Assembly: GCA_964354855.1 (NCBI GenBank)
Contig: CAYHBO010000005.1
Coordinates: 1 to 61,128 of the forward strand
DNA from: CAYHBO01 sp964354855
Lineage (GTDB): Bacteria > Babelota > Babeliae > Babelales > RVW-14
DNA length: 61,128 nt
Direction of reading: 5' to 3'
Position numbers and translations under genes: made by a program. This document shows positions 26,085 to 34,813 of the stretch, piece after piece; position 1 is the stretch's first letter; each line of letters begins with the position of its first letter. Under the pieces are notes generated by a model that ran no database searches, was not told the origin of the DNA, and worked only from the letters and a program-made list of their open reading frames with translations.

Positions 26085-26827
26085 AGAGTTCTCTCTATAG
26101 GTTGTAGGGTTGCGGCAATATTCTGAAGTGCCTGTTGTTCTTCTGGGTTGTATGTGTAGGTTGCAGAATGATCGATATGAGCTTCATGCAGTTTAAATCC
26201 TAGGCGTTCATATTCTGTTGTTTCTCTAGAGTTTAATGTGATAATGAGTGAACTAGGTTGTTGTGTTGCTGTAAAGAGTGTTGCTGTTAAGAGATTTTCT
26301 ATCCCTTTATTTTTGACGAATCTTTTGGTTATGAGGTCGCAAATTGTTACGGTTCCAGTTTCTTGTTCTTCTTTAATCGTCATCCAACCGATTAACCCCT
26401 GATCTTCTTCTCTGGCTGGATAATGTGCGGTAATAAGATAAAACTTTTTTGTTTTGCTCATATTGTTAAGGTCTTCAATGTACATCTTCAATTCTGTTTT
26501 ATGGCGGAAATCTTTTGATGATAGATCCATGAAAATAGCTCCCCAGGTGAATGGGTATAGCATAAGCCATGGAGATGAGCAAAGTATGTCTGGGTCGAAG
26601 AATGAAGACATTTTATCAGCGTACATGCTTGCTATTGTGTTGCGGGTTTTTTCTTCTAGTGGTTGCTCGCTGGTTATTTGCCTTGCTTCAATAACTATTT
26701 GTTGTCCATGAAAATTTGTGGCGAACCATTTTCCTGTAGTTAATGTGGGAGAAAACTGGTTATTCATGCTGTGTAGTGAAAAAAAACAACTGACGGTTGT
26801 GAGAAAGAGAAATGTTCTTAGTATCAT
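26081..26827 (-). CDS. Exported GNAT-family N-acetyltransferase-like protein
   Basis: The start at 26827 opens a signal peptide (MILRTFLFLTTVSCFFSLHS). The C-terminal part has GNAT features: YPAREEDQGLIGWMTI, TVTICDLITKRFVKNKGIENLL (motif A region, though GNAT-type Q/RxxGxG/A is altered to VKNKGIEN) and YERLGFKLHE near the end. The acetyl-CoA pyrophosphate loop is degenerate, so catalytic activity is uncertain. An exported GNAT is odd since acetyl-CoA is cytosolic. It is first of three genes joined by ATGA overlaps (GNAT, membrane protein, APH(6)-like kinase). Confidence 0.6.
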   Translation of the reverse strand: MILRTFLFLTTVSCFFSLHSMNNQFSPTLTTGKWFATNFHGQQIVIEARQITSEQPLEEKTRNTIASMYADKMSSFFDPDILCSSPWLMLYPFTWGAIFMDLSSKDFRHKTELKMYIEDLNNMSKTKKFYLITAHYPAREEDQGLIGWMTIKEEQETGTVTICDLITKRFVKNKGIENLLTATLFTATQQPSSLIITLNSRETTEYERLGFKLHEAHIDHSATYTYNPEEQQALQNIAATLQPIERTL

Positions 26828-26976
26828 GACGCACCCCTTACGTATGTTAGATTGCCTTGACAGCTACTGACCTGTAAGGAGCTTATAAAATATTTCAAAT
26901 AAAAATCAAAGATCAAGAATCAACCTGTTTAAGGCTGTTGTTTTACTTGGTTTTTAATATGAAGAGAGTAGGGTGT

Positions 26977-27261
26977 TTATTCCAGAGAAATTATTTTTCT
27001 AAGTTCAGCCACATATTCATTGAATGCCACTTGTCCTTCAGGGGTAATGTGGTAAATGGTCTTTGATTTCCCATCAACGGTGAGTTTTTCAGCGAATACA
27101 TAACCATTGCCCAATAATTCACGCATGTGAGTGGTCATATGACCATCAGACAAATTAAAAAGCTTTTTGACGCCGTTATAATCACAGTTTTCATGTGTTA
27201 CTAGGTAGGCCATGATCTGTGTTCGTATGGGTTGGTGGAGGATACGGTTAAGTTCACTCAT
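26977..27261 (-). CDS. Winged-helix transcriptional regulator
   Basis: 94 residues with a winged helix-turn-helix: LNRILHQPIRTQIMAYLVTH, CDYNGVKKLFNLSDGHMTTH (recognition helix) and a beta-wing (KSKTIYHITPEGQVAFNEY). It matches the short MarR/HTH_34-like regulators that often sit next to a small membrane protein gene. The neighbour 9 bases upstream on the same strand is such a protein. It probably regulates its own operon and perhaps the unit at 26827-23896. No operator is evident. Confidence 0.8.
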   Translation of the reverse strand: MSELNRILHQPIRTQIMAYLVTHENCDYNGVKKLFNLSDGHMTTHMRELLGNGYVFAEKLTVDGKSKTIYHITPEGQVAFNEYVAELRKIISLE

Positions 27262-27270
27262 GGCAGCGTC

Positions 27271-27876
27271 CTATGAAAGGTTTGAGCGGTGTTGTGTGGA
27301 AAGCACAAGCCCGGCAATGATGCATCCAATCCCTTGAAATGCCAGAAGTATGAACATGAGGTGTGGAATATTCAAAGTAGAAAGATAGATGCCGCCGATT
27401 CCAACGATGATGTATACGCATGCCAATATCGTGATTATTGGGGAGGTAAAACGTCCGATGAGAGCCCAATAGCAACCAACCAGGATGGTAACGATAGGCA
27501 TTACAAGTTCTTTATGACCGATCAATGCGAGTATGCCTCCGGTGGCTATCGGTATGATTGGGAAGAAATCATTAAGAGCCCATGCGCGTCGAATAGCCGG
27601 GTGGATGGTTTCTTTAGGTTGTGCGTATTTACTCAGTGAATAAAATGAGGTCCAGTAAAAAATGGTTCGAAGAATAAAAATAATGGGGCTCGTTAAGCCT
27701 GCTGCAATGAGTCGGTGGTCTATGTATAGATGTAACAATGACTCGATGAAGGGGATACAGGTGATGCCAATGCCGATGGCGATGAGAAGTTTGCCGGGGA
27801 GCATGACTAAAAAGCTCTTTTGAATAACTTGGTAAATTTCGTCAATTTTTTCAATGGCGTTATTTTTGTTTGTCAT
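27271..27876 (-). CDS. Membrane protein cotranscribed with a winged-helix regulator
   Basis: The ATG at 27876 (MTNKNNAIEKIDEIYQ) has AGGAA nine bases upstream, so the in-frame extension to 27918 is rejected. It has five to six hydrophobic helices over 201 residues. The (M/L)PGKLLIAIG and TSPIITILACVYI segments match the larger membrane protein at 24762-26084. Small membrane protein plus winged-helix regulator pairs occur widely, and the membrane partner may sequester the regulator or sense a signal, but this is inferred. Confidence 0.7.
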   Translation of the reverse strand: MTNKNNAIEKIDEIYQVIQKSFLVMLPGKLLIAIGIGITCIPFIESLLHLYIDHRLIAAGLTSPIIFILRTIFYWTSFYSLSKYAQPKETIHPAIRRAWALNDFFPIIPIATGGILALIGHKELVMPIVTILVGCYWALIGRFTSPIITILACVYIIVGIGGIYLSTLNIPHLMFILLAFQGIGCIIAGLVLSTQHRSNLS

Positions 27877-28114
27877 GAGTGTTTTTCCTAAAAAGATGGT
27901 TAAAATGCTTATTATCACCTGGCTATTAAAATAATAGAATAAAATTCGATAGGGGTCAAGGGGTGTAAGTTGTTTTGAAGAGATTCCTTTAGTTATCGAT
28001 AATAATTTCTCATTAGAAATAATTCATTGAGTTTTATTTGTTTTTTATCCTAAAATGAAATACAGGTTAAAATAGCAGTGTAAAATTCGCTGGGGGATGT
28101 TAGGGATTGAAGCC

Positions 28115-31111
28115 ATGATAAAAACTTTATCAAAAAAACGTTTGATAATACTTCTGATCATTGGGGTTTTACTGCATGTTGAATGTAAGTCTACCGATGA
28201 GTTTAATGATAAGTTTCAGCCGATTCTGTTGGATATGGCTGAGGTTGTTAATAACATTGATGGACGTGATGATTTAATTGCTAAATTTATTTATGAAGCA
28301 AGCATTGCCATCAATCATTTACAACGAGATATTTTGGCTCAAGGTATTGATATTGAACTTAAGGCTATGCAAAAAGTTCAGGGAATAAAGCAAAAAATTA
28401 GTAATGAGCTTCGAAAATTGCAGCTTAATACCGATATGATGGCACTGTCCATGCAGGATGCAATTAAGCAAGAATCAATTTGGTTAAGTCATCGTGTGGG
28501 GAAAAAAACTTTAGATATTATTGATAATGTTGAGCGAGTTGTTTTTGCATTGCGTAAAAGTAAACTGTTGGCTCCATGTGTGTCAGAACCGAAAAAATGT
28601 GTACTTCGTCCGTCAATGATTGGTGTTAGTAATAAGCAGTCTTCTGTGGTGCTTCCTGAACAATCGGCAAGTTTGTTGCGACAATGTGCTTATCCGATAG
28701 GGGTTGATGTTAGTCCTCAGCAGTGTTCGAAGATAGTTGCAGATACGGCGTGTTCGAAGATGATCCCTGATAAATCAGTTAGTTTATTGCGTCAGTGTAC
28801 TTACCCTGCTTCTGTTATGTTACCACGTAGTGATATTACCGAAGCAATTATTAATAACGGCGAATATGTAAATGCTGCAGGATCAATTGTTCTTGATCAA
28901 TCAAAGCTGTTTTGTTCAGCTCCTCTAAAGCGGTCAGTAACTTCTGAATGGAAAAATAAAATTTCACGTGATTTCTATCAGAATGTTTCTTTTTTGCGTG
29001 ACATTATTGTGTCAGCTGAGTCGCCACAGGAATCGCGCGATTTTTCAAATCGTTTTGCAGAGCAAAGTTTTTGGTTTGATAATACTTTGAGGTCAACGCA
29101 TTTTGTATATGATCCATCGTATACCTCGATTGTACAAAAATGTTCTCGTTTAGAAGATATTGTTTCAGCGCAAAAGAAGGCTGAAGCATTTTTAATGAAA
29201 GCTATAAATCCTTTAGGGTTATCAAGAATTGAATCGCAGAAAATGAGACTTAGTTTACTTTATAATCTTTATTCTTTACTGCCTGATGGTGTTTCGTTGC
29301 CGAACCAATCCTGGCTACCGGTTGGTTTGACCGAACAAAGAATCAAAGAAGAGGTACAAAAAATAGTCTATTCATTGCAACCGACGCAGGGGGTTTTATG
29401 TGAACCTTCGCGTTATCAAATGATTCCAACCGTGTTATCAGGATTATCTCACTTAGAAATTGAATCGCTTATGAAGCCGGTTGAACCAATTGCTTCAATA
29501 GGGCATGAAGCATTAGTTGCGTCGGTGAATACTCCGCATGTACCGGTAATTTCTACTAAAGAATTTGAAGATCTTATGCAGCCGGTAGTGGTTACTCCTT
29601 CGATATCTTCTGCGCAAGTTCCGGTACCAGCTGTATCTGAAAATGTATCCTTGAATAAAGAAATTGAATCGCTTTTAAAACCGGTGACATTGAAGGGAGA
29701 AGAAGATCTGACTAAAATAGTTCAGGCTACTCCTGCTGCTGCAATTTCTACTAAAGAATTTGAAGCACTTATGAAACCGGTGGGTGTTCATGAAACGGTT
29801 ACTCAAAAAGAGATAGATGCAAAGCCGGCTGCTTTAGTGATGAAAAGTCCACTTGAAGAAGTAAGAGATTTACTCAGAGATAATCGTCGTTACTTTGAAG
29901 AAGTAAAAGAGGTGACCAAGAAGCGAGAACGTCAAGCCGGAGAATTTTTAAATAAGGCTATTCAAGCTCAGGAAATAGAAAAACTAGAGCTTGAGGTACA
30001 GATGAAAAAAACGAATAACTCTCTTGAAGAAATTCGTATAGCACAACAAGAGTTATTAGGGATTCAGCCGGAAGAGAAAGAAAAACCTGTAGAGAAAGAG
30101 AAGCTGGTAGCGAAAGAGAAGCTGGTAGAGAAAGAGAAAGAAAAACCATTGTTGTTGCATGAATCGGTAGCGGTTATTGATGCTCCTTCTGTCTTAGATC
30201 CGGTAGAGAAAAAGTCGTGCTCGCTTATTAATAATTCGATTGAAAATAAATCTTGTTCTCTTTTGGTTGACCCAAATAATGAGGCTCTTAATCGTGTGCG
30301 TTATGAAAAACAGCTTACAGTTGATCAGTTACAGAAGGAACTTATCAACAAACAAGATCTACAGGTAAAAATTGAAATTCTTAATAAAAAAAATATTGAT
30401 TTACAAATATTACTTAAGTCAGCAGAAGCAGCCACTGATCATGTTAAACAACAAACAATGGATCTTGTAAGACAACGAACACAAGAGGTCAGAGATGAGC
30501 TGACAGCGATTATGACTGCACGATTACAAGGTCGTGATCATGAAGTTTCCGATCAGATTGCAGTAGTGAAAAAGTACCAAGTACATGTAGAAGCACAAGA
30601 AAAGAAAAATCTTCAGCTTGAATCAGATTTGCGAAGCAATAATCAGCAGGTGATGTCTCTTGAAAAAAGGGTCTTAGATAGTGATCAAAAAGTTAATCAG
30701 TTATCAAGTAGTCTTCAAGGAGTGACCAAAGAGAATACTCACTTAGGAGATATGCTTAAGTCTGTAAATGAAGAAAAAAATTATCTGAGAGGATCATTAC
30801 AGGTGGTTCAACAACAGGCTGATCAATTTAAACAAGAGGCAATAATCAATAAGAATTTGTATGTTGAAGCTGGAGCGAAATCGATATTGATAGAAGAGTC
30901 TTCTAAGAAATCTATTGATTATCTCGCTCGTGAACGAGCTTTGCTTGCTAAAGAGCGAGATATGATGGCACAACTTCTTGATCGTGAACGTAAAGAAACT
31001 GAACAAAAAATTCTTGCTCTAAAAAATCAACTTACTGAACGATCAACTTTATTTACGCCTCAAAATGCGATATCAGTAAACAATGGGTTGAGAGCTGGGA
31101 ATGATGCATAG
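28115..31111 (+). CDS. Large exported coiled-coil protein with internal repeats
   Basis: About 999 residues from ATG 28115, which opens a signal peptide (IILLIIGVLLHVECK); an ATG at 28097 is also possible. Two copies of a Cys-containing SLLRQCxYP unit (SASLLRQCAYPIGV, SVSLLRQCTYPASV) occur near residues 190 and 225, and copies of an EIESLMKPV/EFEDLMQPV unit at about 450-580. A Lys/Glu repeat (EKEKLVAKEKLVEKEK) follows. The last 250 residues are long amphipathic coiled coil. The architecture recalls surface filamentous or tether proteins but no family is recognised. Lys/Glu and coiled-coil segments suggest an extended, oligomeric protein in the envelope. Confidence 0.75.
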   Translation: MIKTLSKKRLIILLIIGVLLHVECKSTDEFNDKFQPILLDMAEVVNNIDGRDDLIAKFIYEASIAINHLQRDILAQGIDIELKAMQKVQGIKQKISNELRKLQLNTDMMALSMQDAIKQESIWLSHRVGKKTLDIIDNVERVVFALRKSKLLAPCVSEPKKCVLRPSMIGVSNKQSSVVLPEQSASLLRQCAYPIGVDVSPQQCSKIVADTACSKMIPDKSVSLLRQCTYPASVMLPRSDITEAIINNGEYVNAAGSIVLDQSKLFCSAPLKRSVTSEWKNKISRDFYQNVSFLRDIIVSAESPQESRDFSNRFAEQSFWFDNTLRSTHFVYDPSYTSIVQKCSRLEDIVSAQKKAEAFLMKAINPLGLSRIESQKMRLSLLYNLYSLLPDGVSLPNQSWLPVGLTEQRIKEEVQKIVYSLQPTQGVLCEPSRYQMIPTVLSGLSHLEIESLMKPVEPIASIGHEALVASVNTPHVPVISTKEFEDLMQPVVVTPSISSAQVPVPAVSENVSLNKEIESLLKPVTLKGEEDLTKIVQATPAAAISTKEFEALMKPVGVHETVTQKEIDAKPAALVMKSPLEEVRDLLRDNRRYFEEVKEVTKKRERQAGEFLNKAIQAQEIEKLELEVQMKKTNNSLEEIRIAQQELLGIQPEEKEKPVEKEKLVAKEKLVEKEKEKPLLLHESVAVIDAPSVLDPVEKKSCSLINNSIENKSCSLLVDPNNEALNRVRYEKQLTVDQLQKELINKQDLQVKIEILNKKNIDLQILLKSAEAATDHVKQQTMDLVRQRTQEVRDELTAIMTARLQGRDHEVSDQIAVVKKYQVHVEAQEKKNLQLESDLRSNNQQVMSLEKRVLDSDQKVNQLSSSLQGVTKENTHLGDMLKSVNEEKNYLRGSLQVVQQQADQFKQEAIINKNLYVEAGAKSILIEESSKKSIDYLARERALLAKERDMMAQLLDRERKETEQKILALKNQLTERSTLFTPQNAISVNNGLRAGNDA

Positions 31112-31164
31112 TTAGTCAATATTTTTTCGTTAGTAATTAATCTACTTATAAATATTATCATTTC

Positions 31165-31192
31165 TTGCCTAAATGTCTTTTCATAGTATAAC
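31165..31192 (+). promoter_or_regulatory. Predicted promoter for the zinc-ribbon/tsaB unit
   Basis: TTGCCT (31165-31170) and TATAAC (31187-31192) with a 16-base spacer; TATAAC matches 5 of 6 and TTGCCT 4 of 6. The first start codon is 75 bases downstream. Confidence 0.45.
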
Positions 31193-31266
31193 CTACCTGT
31201 TAAGCAATGTGGTGAGAGCATGCGTTGAGACTGAACAAGTTAACCCCTTAAGTTGAGGAGAGTAGG

Positions 31267-31449
31267 ATGAAGTGTCCAAAATGTAGCGGGTTAATGATAC
31301 TGCAAACGTTTTTTGATCATTTCATTAATTTTGAGGGGTGGAAGTGCCTTAATTGTGGAAAGATTGTTGAAAAGCGAGAAAACACTTTTAAGGACGATTC
31401 TTTTAATGTATTCTATCAACGTCAAAAGATTAAAAAACAAAACACTTAG
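31267..31449 (+). CDS. Small zinc-ribbon protein
   Basis: 60 residues with two CxxC pairs: CPKC at 3-6 and CLNC at 27-30, the spacing of a zinc ribbon, followed by a Lys-rich tail. GAGGAGAGTAGG precedes the ATG, supporting expression. Such small ribbons often bind nucleic acid or serve as adaptors, but no function can be assigned. It lies 14 bases before tsaB and probably shares its transcript. Confidence 0.65.
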   Translation: MKCPKCSGLMILQTFFDHFINFEGWKCLNCGKIVEKRENTFKDDSFNVFYQRQKIKKQNT

Positions 31450-31463
31450 TAAGATTTTATTGC

Positions 31464-32168
31464 ATGTTTCCTCAGTTATACGTCAGTGTTCAAAACACTT
31501 ATCATTGTCTTCAACTTGCGCTTTTCTCTCAAGAAATTTGCTTGCAAAAAATGGTATTGCAAGGTACTCGTGCAAGTTCCCATCTTATTTTGCACATCGA
31601 TACGTTACTAAAAAATAATAATCTTACGCTTTCTGATTTGAATTTTATAACGGTAGATAAAGGTCCCGGTGCTTTTACTTCGCTACGCGTGGCAATTGCG
31701 TCTATCAATGGCATTGCGTTTAGTCATAAAATGCCTCTTGTCGGCGTTGATGGTCTTGAAGCGTTATTGCAAGATGGCTTAGCTAAAGCGGTATCGCATA
31801 ACAACATTGTTGGGGTTGTTGCTCTCTTAAATGCTTACAATCATGATGCTTATTTTGGTATTGTTTCAATCGATGATGCCGCCAAAAAGCAGATGGGTTG
31901 TAAAAAAATTCAGGAAGTTGTTATAACGATCCAACAAATGTTTCCAACGGGTAACTTGCTTGTTCTGGGAAATGGGGCTACGGTTTTTTTAACCGAGTTG
32001 CAAGATGCTTTTAACGATCGCTTGGTGATAGAATCTCCAGTTCAAGAAGTGTCATCGGTCGAGCGTATAGCTGAACTTGGTTATCAGCAGTGGCTCGGGC
32101 AGCAAGAGCGAAGTTATAACATTACGCCAAATTATCTTAAAACGCAGCTTTTTGTGATGCAGAAGTAG
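31464..32168 (+). CDS. tsaB: TsaB, tRNA threonylcarbamoyladenosine synthesis partner
   Basis: 234 residues with the TsaB signature VDKGPGAFTSLRVAIASING (the family's GPGSFTGLR) and MPLVGVDGLEAL. TsaB is an inactive relative of TsaD that supports it in making t6A37 on tRNAs reading ANN codons, in the cytoplasm. The usual N-terminal IDTS is replaced (LYVSVQNTYHCLQLAL). The serine/phosphate-binding residues are therefore not all kept, as is common in TsaB, which is non-catalytic. TsaD and TsaE are not in the window. Confidence 0.85.
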   Translation: MFPQLYVSVQNTYHCLQLALFSQEICLQKMVLQGTRASSHLILHIDTLLKNNNLTLSDLNFITVDKGPGAFTSLRVAIASINGIAFSHKMPLVGVDGLEALLQDGLAKAVSHNNIVGVVALLNAYNHDAYFGIVSIDDAAKKQMGCKKIQEVVITIQQMFPTGNLLVLGNGATVFLTELQDAFNDRLVIESPVQEVSSVERIAELGYQQWLGQQERSYNITPNYLKTQLFVMQK

Positions 32169-32252
32169 TTTGTTTGACCCCTCCTTAATTCTCCTTTATT
32201 CTGAGGTAAGTTAGTTTTTTAGAATTATTTTTAGTCAGAGGAAATAACGCTT

Positions 32253-32972
32253 ATGATGCAGCAAGAAATGTTATCATTGATAAGTTGGATTGCCCTTCTT
32301 TTCCCCGTGTTAGTTTGCGTTTTTACGTTCCGCGGTTTTTTTAAAGCACTGGTTGCTAAATTGATGGGTGATAGGACTCCTCAGGAAGAAGGTTTTCTAA
32401 CACTCAACCCTATGGCCCATGTAGATGTTTTTGGTCTTACAACAACCATGGTTATTATTTTGGTATTAGGGTTTGTGTTTGGCGGGGGATTACCGCGAGG
32501 TTCTATTTTACTGATCCTTATTGTTCTTGGGGTACGATGGACCACTCCTGTTATCGTTGATAGTCGTAATTTTAAGTATTATCGTTTGGGTGGCATTCTC
32601 ACCTCTCTGGCCGGTTCATTGGGAAATATTTTATTGGCATTTTTAATGCTGTGTTGTTTTAAATTTATGCCATTTCACCTATTTCCATTGAATGTACAGA
32701 AAACGCTTGTTGAGTTAATGCAGTTACTGGTGTATGTTGCCGTTTGGTTTGGGGTTATTGATTTAATACCTATCCCACCATTTGATGGTGGAAAGGCATT
32801 GTACTACATGTTACCGCGCTCTCAACAGCATGTTATTGAAATGCTTGAAGAATATTCTTTTTATATCATTTTAGTGTTGGTTTTTATGCCGGGGATAAGT
32901 GATATTTTTTTTGGCGGGCTCTCTGTCGCGAGAGAAGTGATTATAGCTTTTCTTGAACGATTAATTTTTTAG
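32253..32972 (+). CDS. M50 site-2-protease-like protein lacking the catalytic HEXXH
   Basis: 239 residues, four to five membrane helices. Its sequence aligns with the next gene: FRGFFKALVAKLMGDR with CHEFCHAWVATLCGDD, LTLNPMAHVDVFGL with LTLNPVAHIDPLGL, NFKYYRLGGILTSLAG with NFKYPRFYTVLTALAG. The zinc motif HEXXH is replaced by RGFFK at 27-31, so it cannot hold zinc in the normal way. The second site IPIPPFDGG (Asp178) is kept. It is therefore a pseudoprotease, possibly a partner or regulator of the active neighbour, which begins 7 bases later. Confidence 0.85.
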   Translation: MMQQEMLSLISWIALLFPVLVCVFTFRGFFKALVAKLMGDRTPQEEGFLTLNPMAHVDVFGLTTTMVIILVLGFVFGGGLPRGSILLILIVLGVRWTTPVIVDSRNFKYYRLGGILTSLAGSLGNILLAFLMLCCFKFMPFHLFPLNVQKTLVELMQLLVYVAVWFGVIDLIPIPPFDGGKALYYMLPRSQQHVIEMLEEYSFYIILVLVFMPGISDIFFGGLSVAREVIIAFLERLIF

Positions 32973-32979
32973 GATTTTT

Positions 32980-33612
32980 ATGGTTCAAGAGTTATTACAT
33001 TTTTTGGCAGAAGTAAGTGTCTTATTACCGGTATTCTTAGTTGCATTATCGTGTCATGAATTTTGTCATGCATGGGTAGCAACCTTGTGTGGTGATGATA
33101 CGTCGCGAAGAATGGGGCGATTGACACTTAATCCAGTAGCGCATATTGATCCGCTCGGACTTTTATTTTTATTGGTATTTCGTTTTGGGTGGGCACGGCC
33201 GGTCTGTTTTGATCATCGTAATTTTAAGTATCCACGATTTTATACGGTTCTGACGGCGTTAGCTGGGCCATGTGCAAATTTTATACTTGCATTGATTAGC
33301 TTGTATGTCCTGAAATATTTCCCCTACGGTTCAGTTTCTCCTACGGTGGTGCTTACGGTAAAACAAATTACTGAAGTTATGATTCAAATTAATATTATGC
33401 TTGGAGTGTTTAATCTGCTTCCTATTCCCCCCCTTGATGGGAGTCATATTTTTGCCGTGTTTGCAGTGGATTATTTCCCTGGTGCAGTGCGTTGGCTTTA
33501 TCAGTATGGGTTTTTTATTTTACTTGGGCTTTTTATGGTTCAACAAACGCGTATGATGTTGGTACAGATGATGGTGATTGCCGAAAAACTTTTAACAATG
33601 TTGGTTTTCTAA
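32980..33612 (+). CDS. M50 site-2-protease-family intramembrane zinc protease
   Basis: 210 residues with the active-site HEFCH (26-30) and the third zinc ligand region NLLPIPPLDG (Asp153), both within membrane helices. This is the compact M50 type without the PDZ domain of RseP. Such enzymes cut transmembrane substrates, often anti-sigma factors; the substrate here is unknown. It starts just after an inactive copy of itself and its stop abuts tyrS, so the three genes look like one operon. Confidence 0.88.
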   Translation: MVQELLHFLAEVSVLLPVFLVALSCHEFCHAWVATLCGDDTSRRMGRLTLNPVAHIDPLGLLFLLVFRFGWARPVCFDHRNFKYPRFYTVLTALAGPCANFILALISLYVLKYFPYGSVSPTVVLTVKQITEVMIQINIMLGVFNLLPIPPLDGSHIFAVFAVDYFPGAVRWLYQYGFFILLGLFMVQQTRMMLVQMMVIAEKLLTMLVF

Positions 33613-34812
33613 ATGATGCATGACATAGAAAAATCTCTAGAAATTATTAAGCATGGTACGGTTCAAGTAACTCCTGAGGCTGATCTATTATCAAAACTGA
33701 AACGTGGTAAAAAACTTAAAATAAAACTTGGGGCCGATCCTACCGCGCCCGATTTGCATCTTGGTCATGCGGTGGTGCTTAACAAACTACGGCAGTTCCA
33801 AGACCTTGGGCATGAAATTATTTTTTTAATCGGTGATTTTACCGCACTGATTGGTGATCCCACTGGCAAGTCAAAAACGCGTCCGCCAATGACCACTGAA
33901 GCTATTGCGACAAACGCACAAACCTACTTTGAGCAAGTATCAAAAATTCTTGATCCAACGAAAATGACCATTCGCTATAACGCTGAATGGCTTTCGACAT
34001 TATCATTTGCCGATGTGCTGCTGCTTGCGGGTAAGACAACCTTGGCGCGTATCATTGAACGTGAAGATTTTCAAACGCGTTTACGTGAAAACAGTCCAAT
34101 CGGGTTTCATGAACTTTTCTATCCACTCATGCAAGGCTATGATTCCGTTGCGTTGCAGGCCGATGTTGAGCTCGGGGGAACGGATCAGACGTTTAATTTG
34201 TTAATGGGACGGTTTCTGCAAGAACAATATCATCAAGAACCGCAGGTCATTGTTACGCTTCCATTGCTTGAGGGCCTAGATGGCGTACAAAAAATGTCGA
34301 AAAGCTTGGGTAACTATGTCGGACTTGCAGAAGATGCGGCAGCTGCATATGGAAAATTGATGTCGATTTCAGATGAGCTCATGTGGCGTTATTACCATTT
34401 GTTACTTGATAAAAATGAGCATGACGTTGCCGTTATGAAGCAAGATGTGGCATCAGGATCCTTGCATCCAATGAATGCCAAGAAACAGATGGCATGGGGA
34501 ATTATCAATCGCTTCTGGTCACATGCCGATGCTGATCGTGCGCAACAAAACTTTGAAGCGTTATTTCAGAAACAAGATCATTCTCAAGCAAAAGAATTTC
34601 AGGTTTTGGCTAATGTCTCAAACCCGGTATGGATTGTTGATTTACTTAAAGCGCTTGGTGCTATTAGTTCTTCATCAGAGGCGAAGCGTTTAATCGAATC
34701 AAAGTCGGTAAGCATTGACGGTGAAGTGGTGACAGACTTTAAAGCAGAGATCAAAGGATCTGTTGGTATGATTGTTAAAGTAGGTAAACACAAGATCTAT
34801 AAACTTTCGTAA
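33613..34812 (+). CDS. tyrS: Tyrosyl-tRNA synthetase
   Basis: 399 residues, class I synthetase. The HIGH-type motif is HLGH (49-52), and the second is KMSKS (227-231); GGTDQTFNLLMGR forms the ATP and tyrosine pocket. A C-terminal S4-like RNA-binding domain covers about 335-399 (SSEAKRLIESKSVSIDGEVV). It charges tRNA-Tyr in the cytoplasm. The spacing of the motifs and the C-terminal S4 type match the TyrZ-like form of the enzyme. It follows the M50 gene without a gap. Confidence 0.95.
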   Translation: MMHDIEKSLEIIKHGTVQVTPEADLLSKLKRGKKLKIKLGADPTAPDLHLGHAVVLNKLRQFQDLGHEIIFLIGDFTALIGDPTGKSKTRPPMTTEAIATNAQTYFEQVSKILDPTKMTIRYNAEWLSTLSFADVLLLAGKTTLARIIEREDFQTRLRENSPIGFHELFYPLMQGYDSVALQADVELGGTDQTFNLLMGRFLQEQYHQEPQVIVTLPLLEGLDGVQKMSKSLGNYVGLAEDAAAAYGKLMSISDELMWRYYHLLLDKNEHDVAVMKQDVASGSLHPMNAKKQMAWGIINRFWSHADADRAQQNFEALFQKQDHSQAKEFQVLANVSNPVWIVDLLKALGAISSSSEAKRLIESKSVSIDGEVVTDFKAEIKGSVGMIVKVGKHKIYKLS

Positions 34813-34813
34813 A

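Noticed and set aside
27289..27639. A 116-residue plus-strand frame
   Set aside because: It is antisense to the membrane protein at 27271-27876, which has typical hydrophobic helices. The frame shows no protein features.
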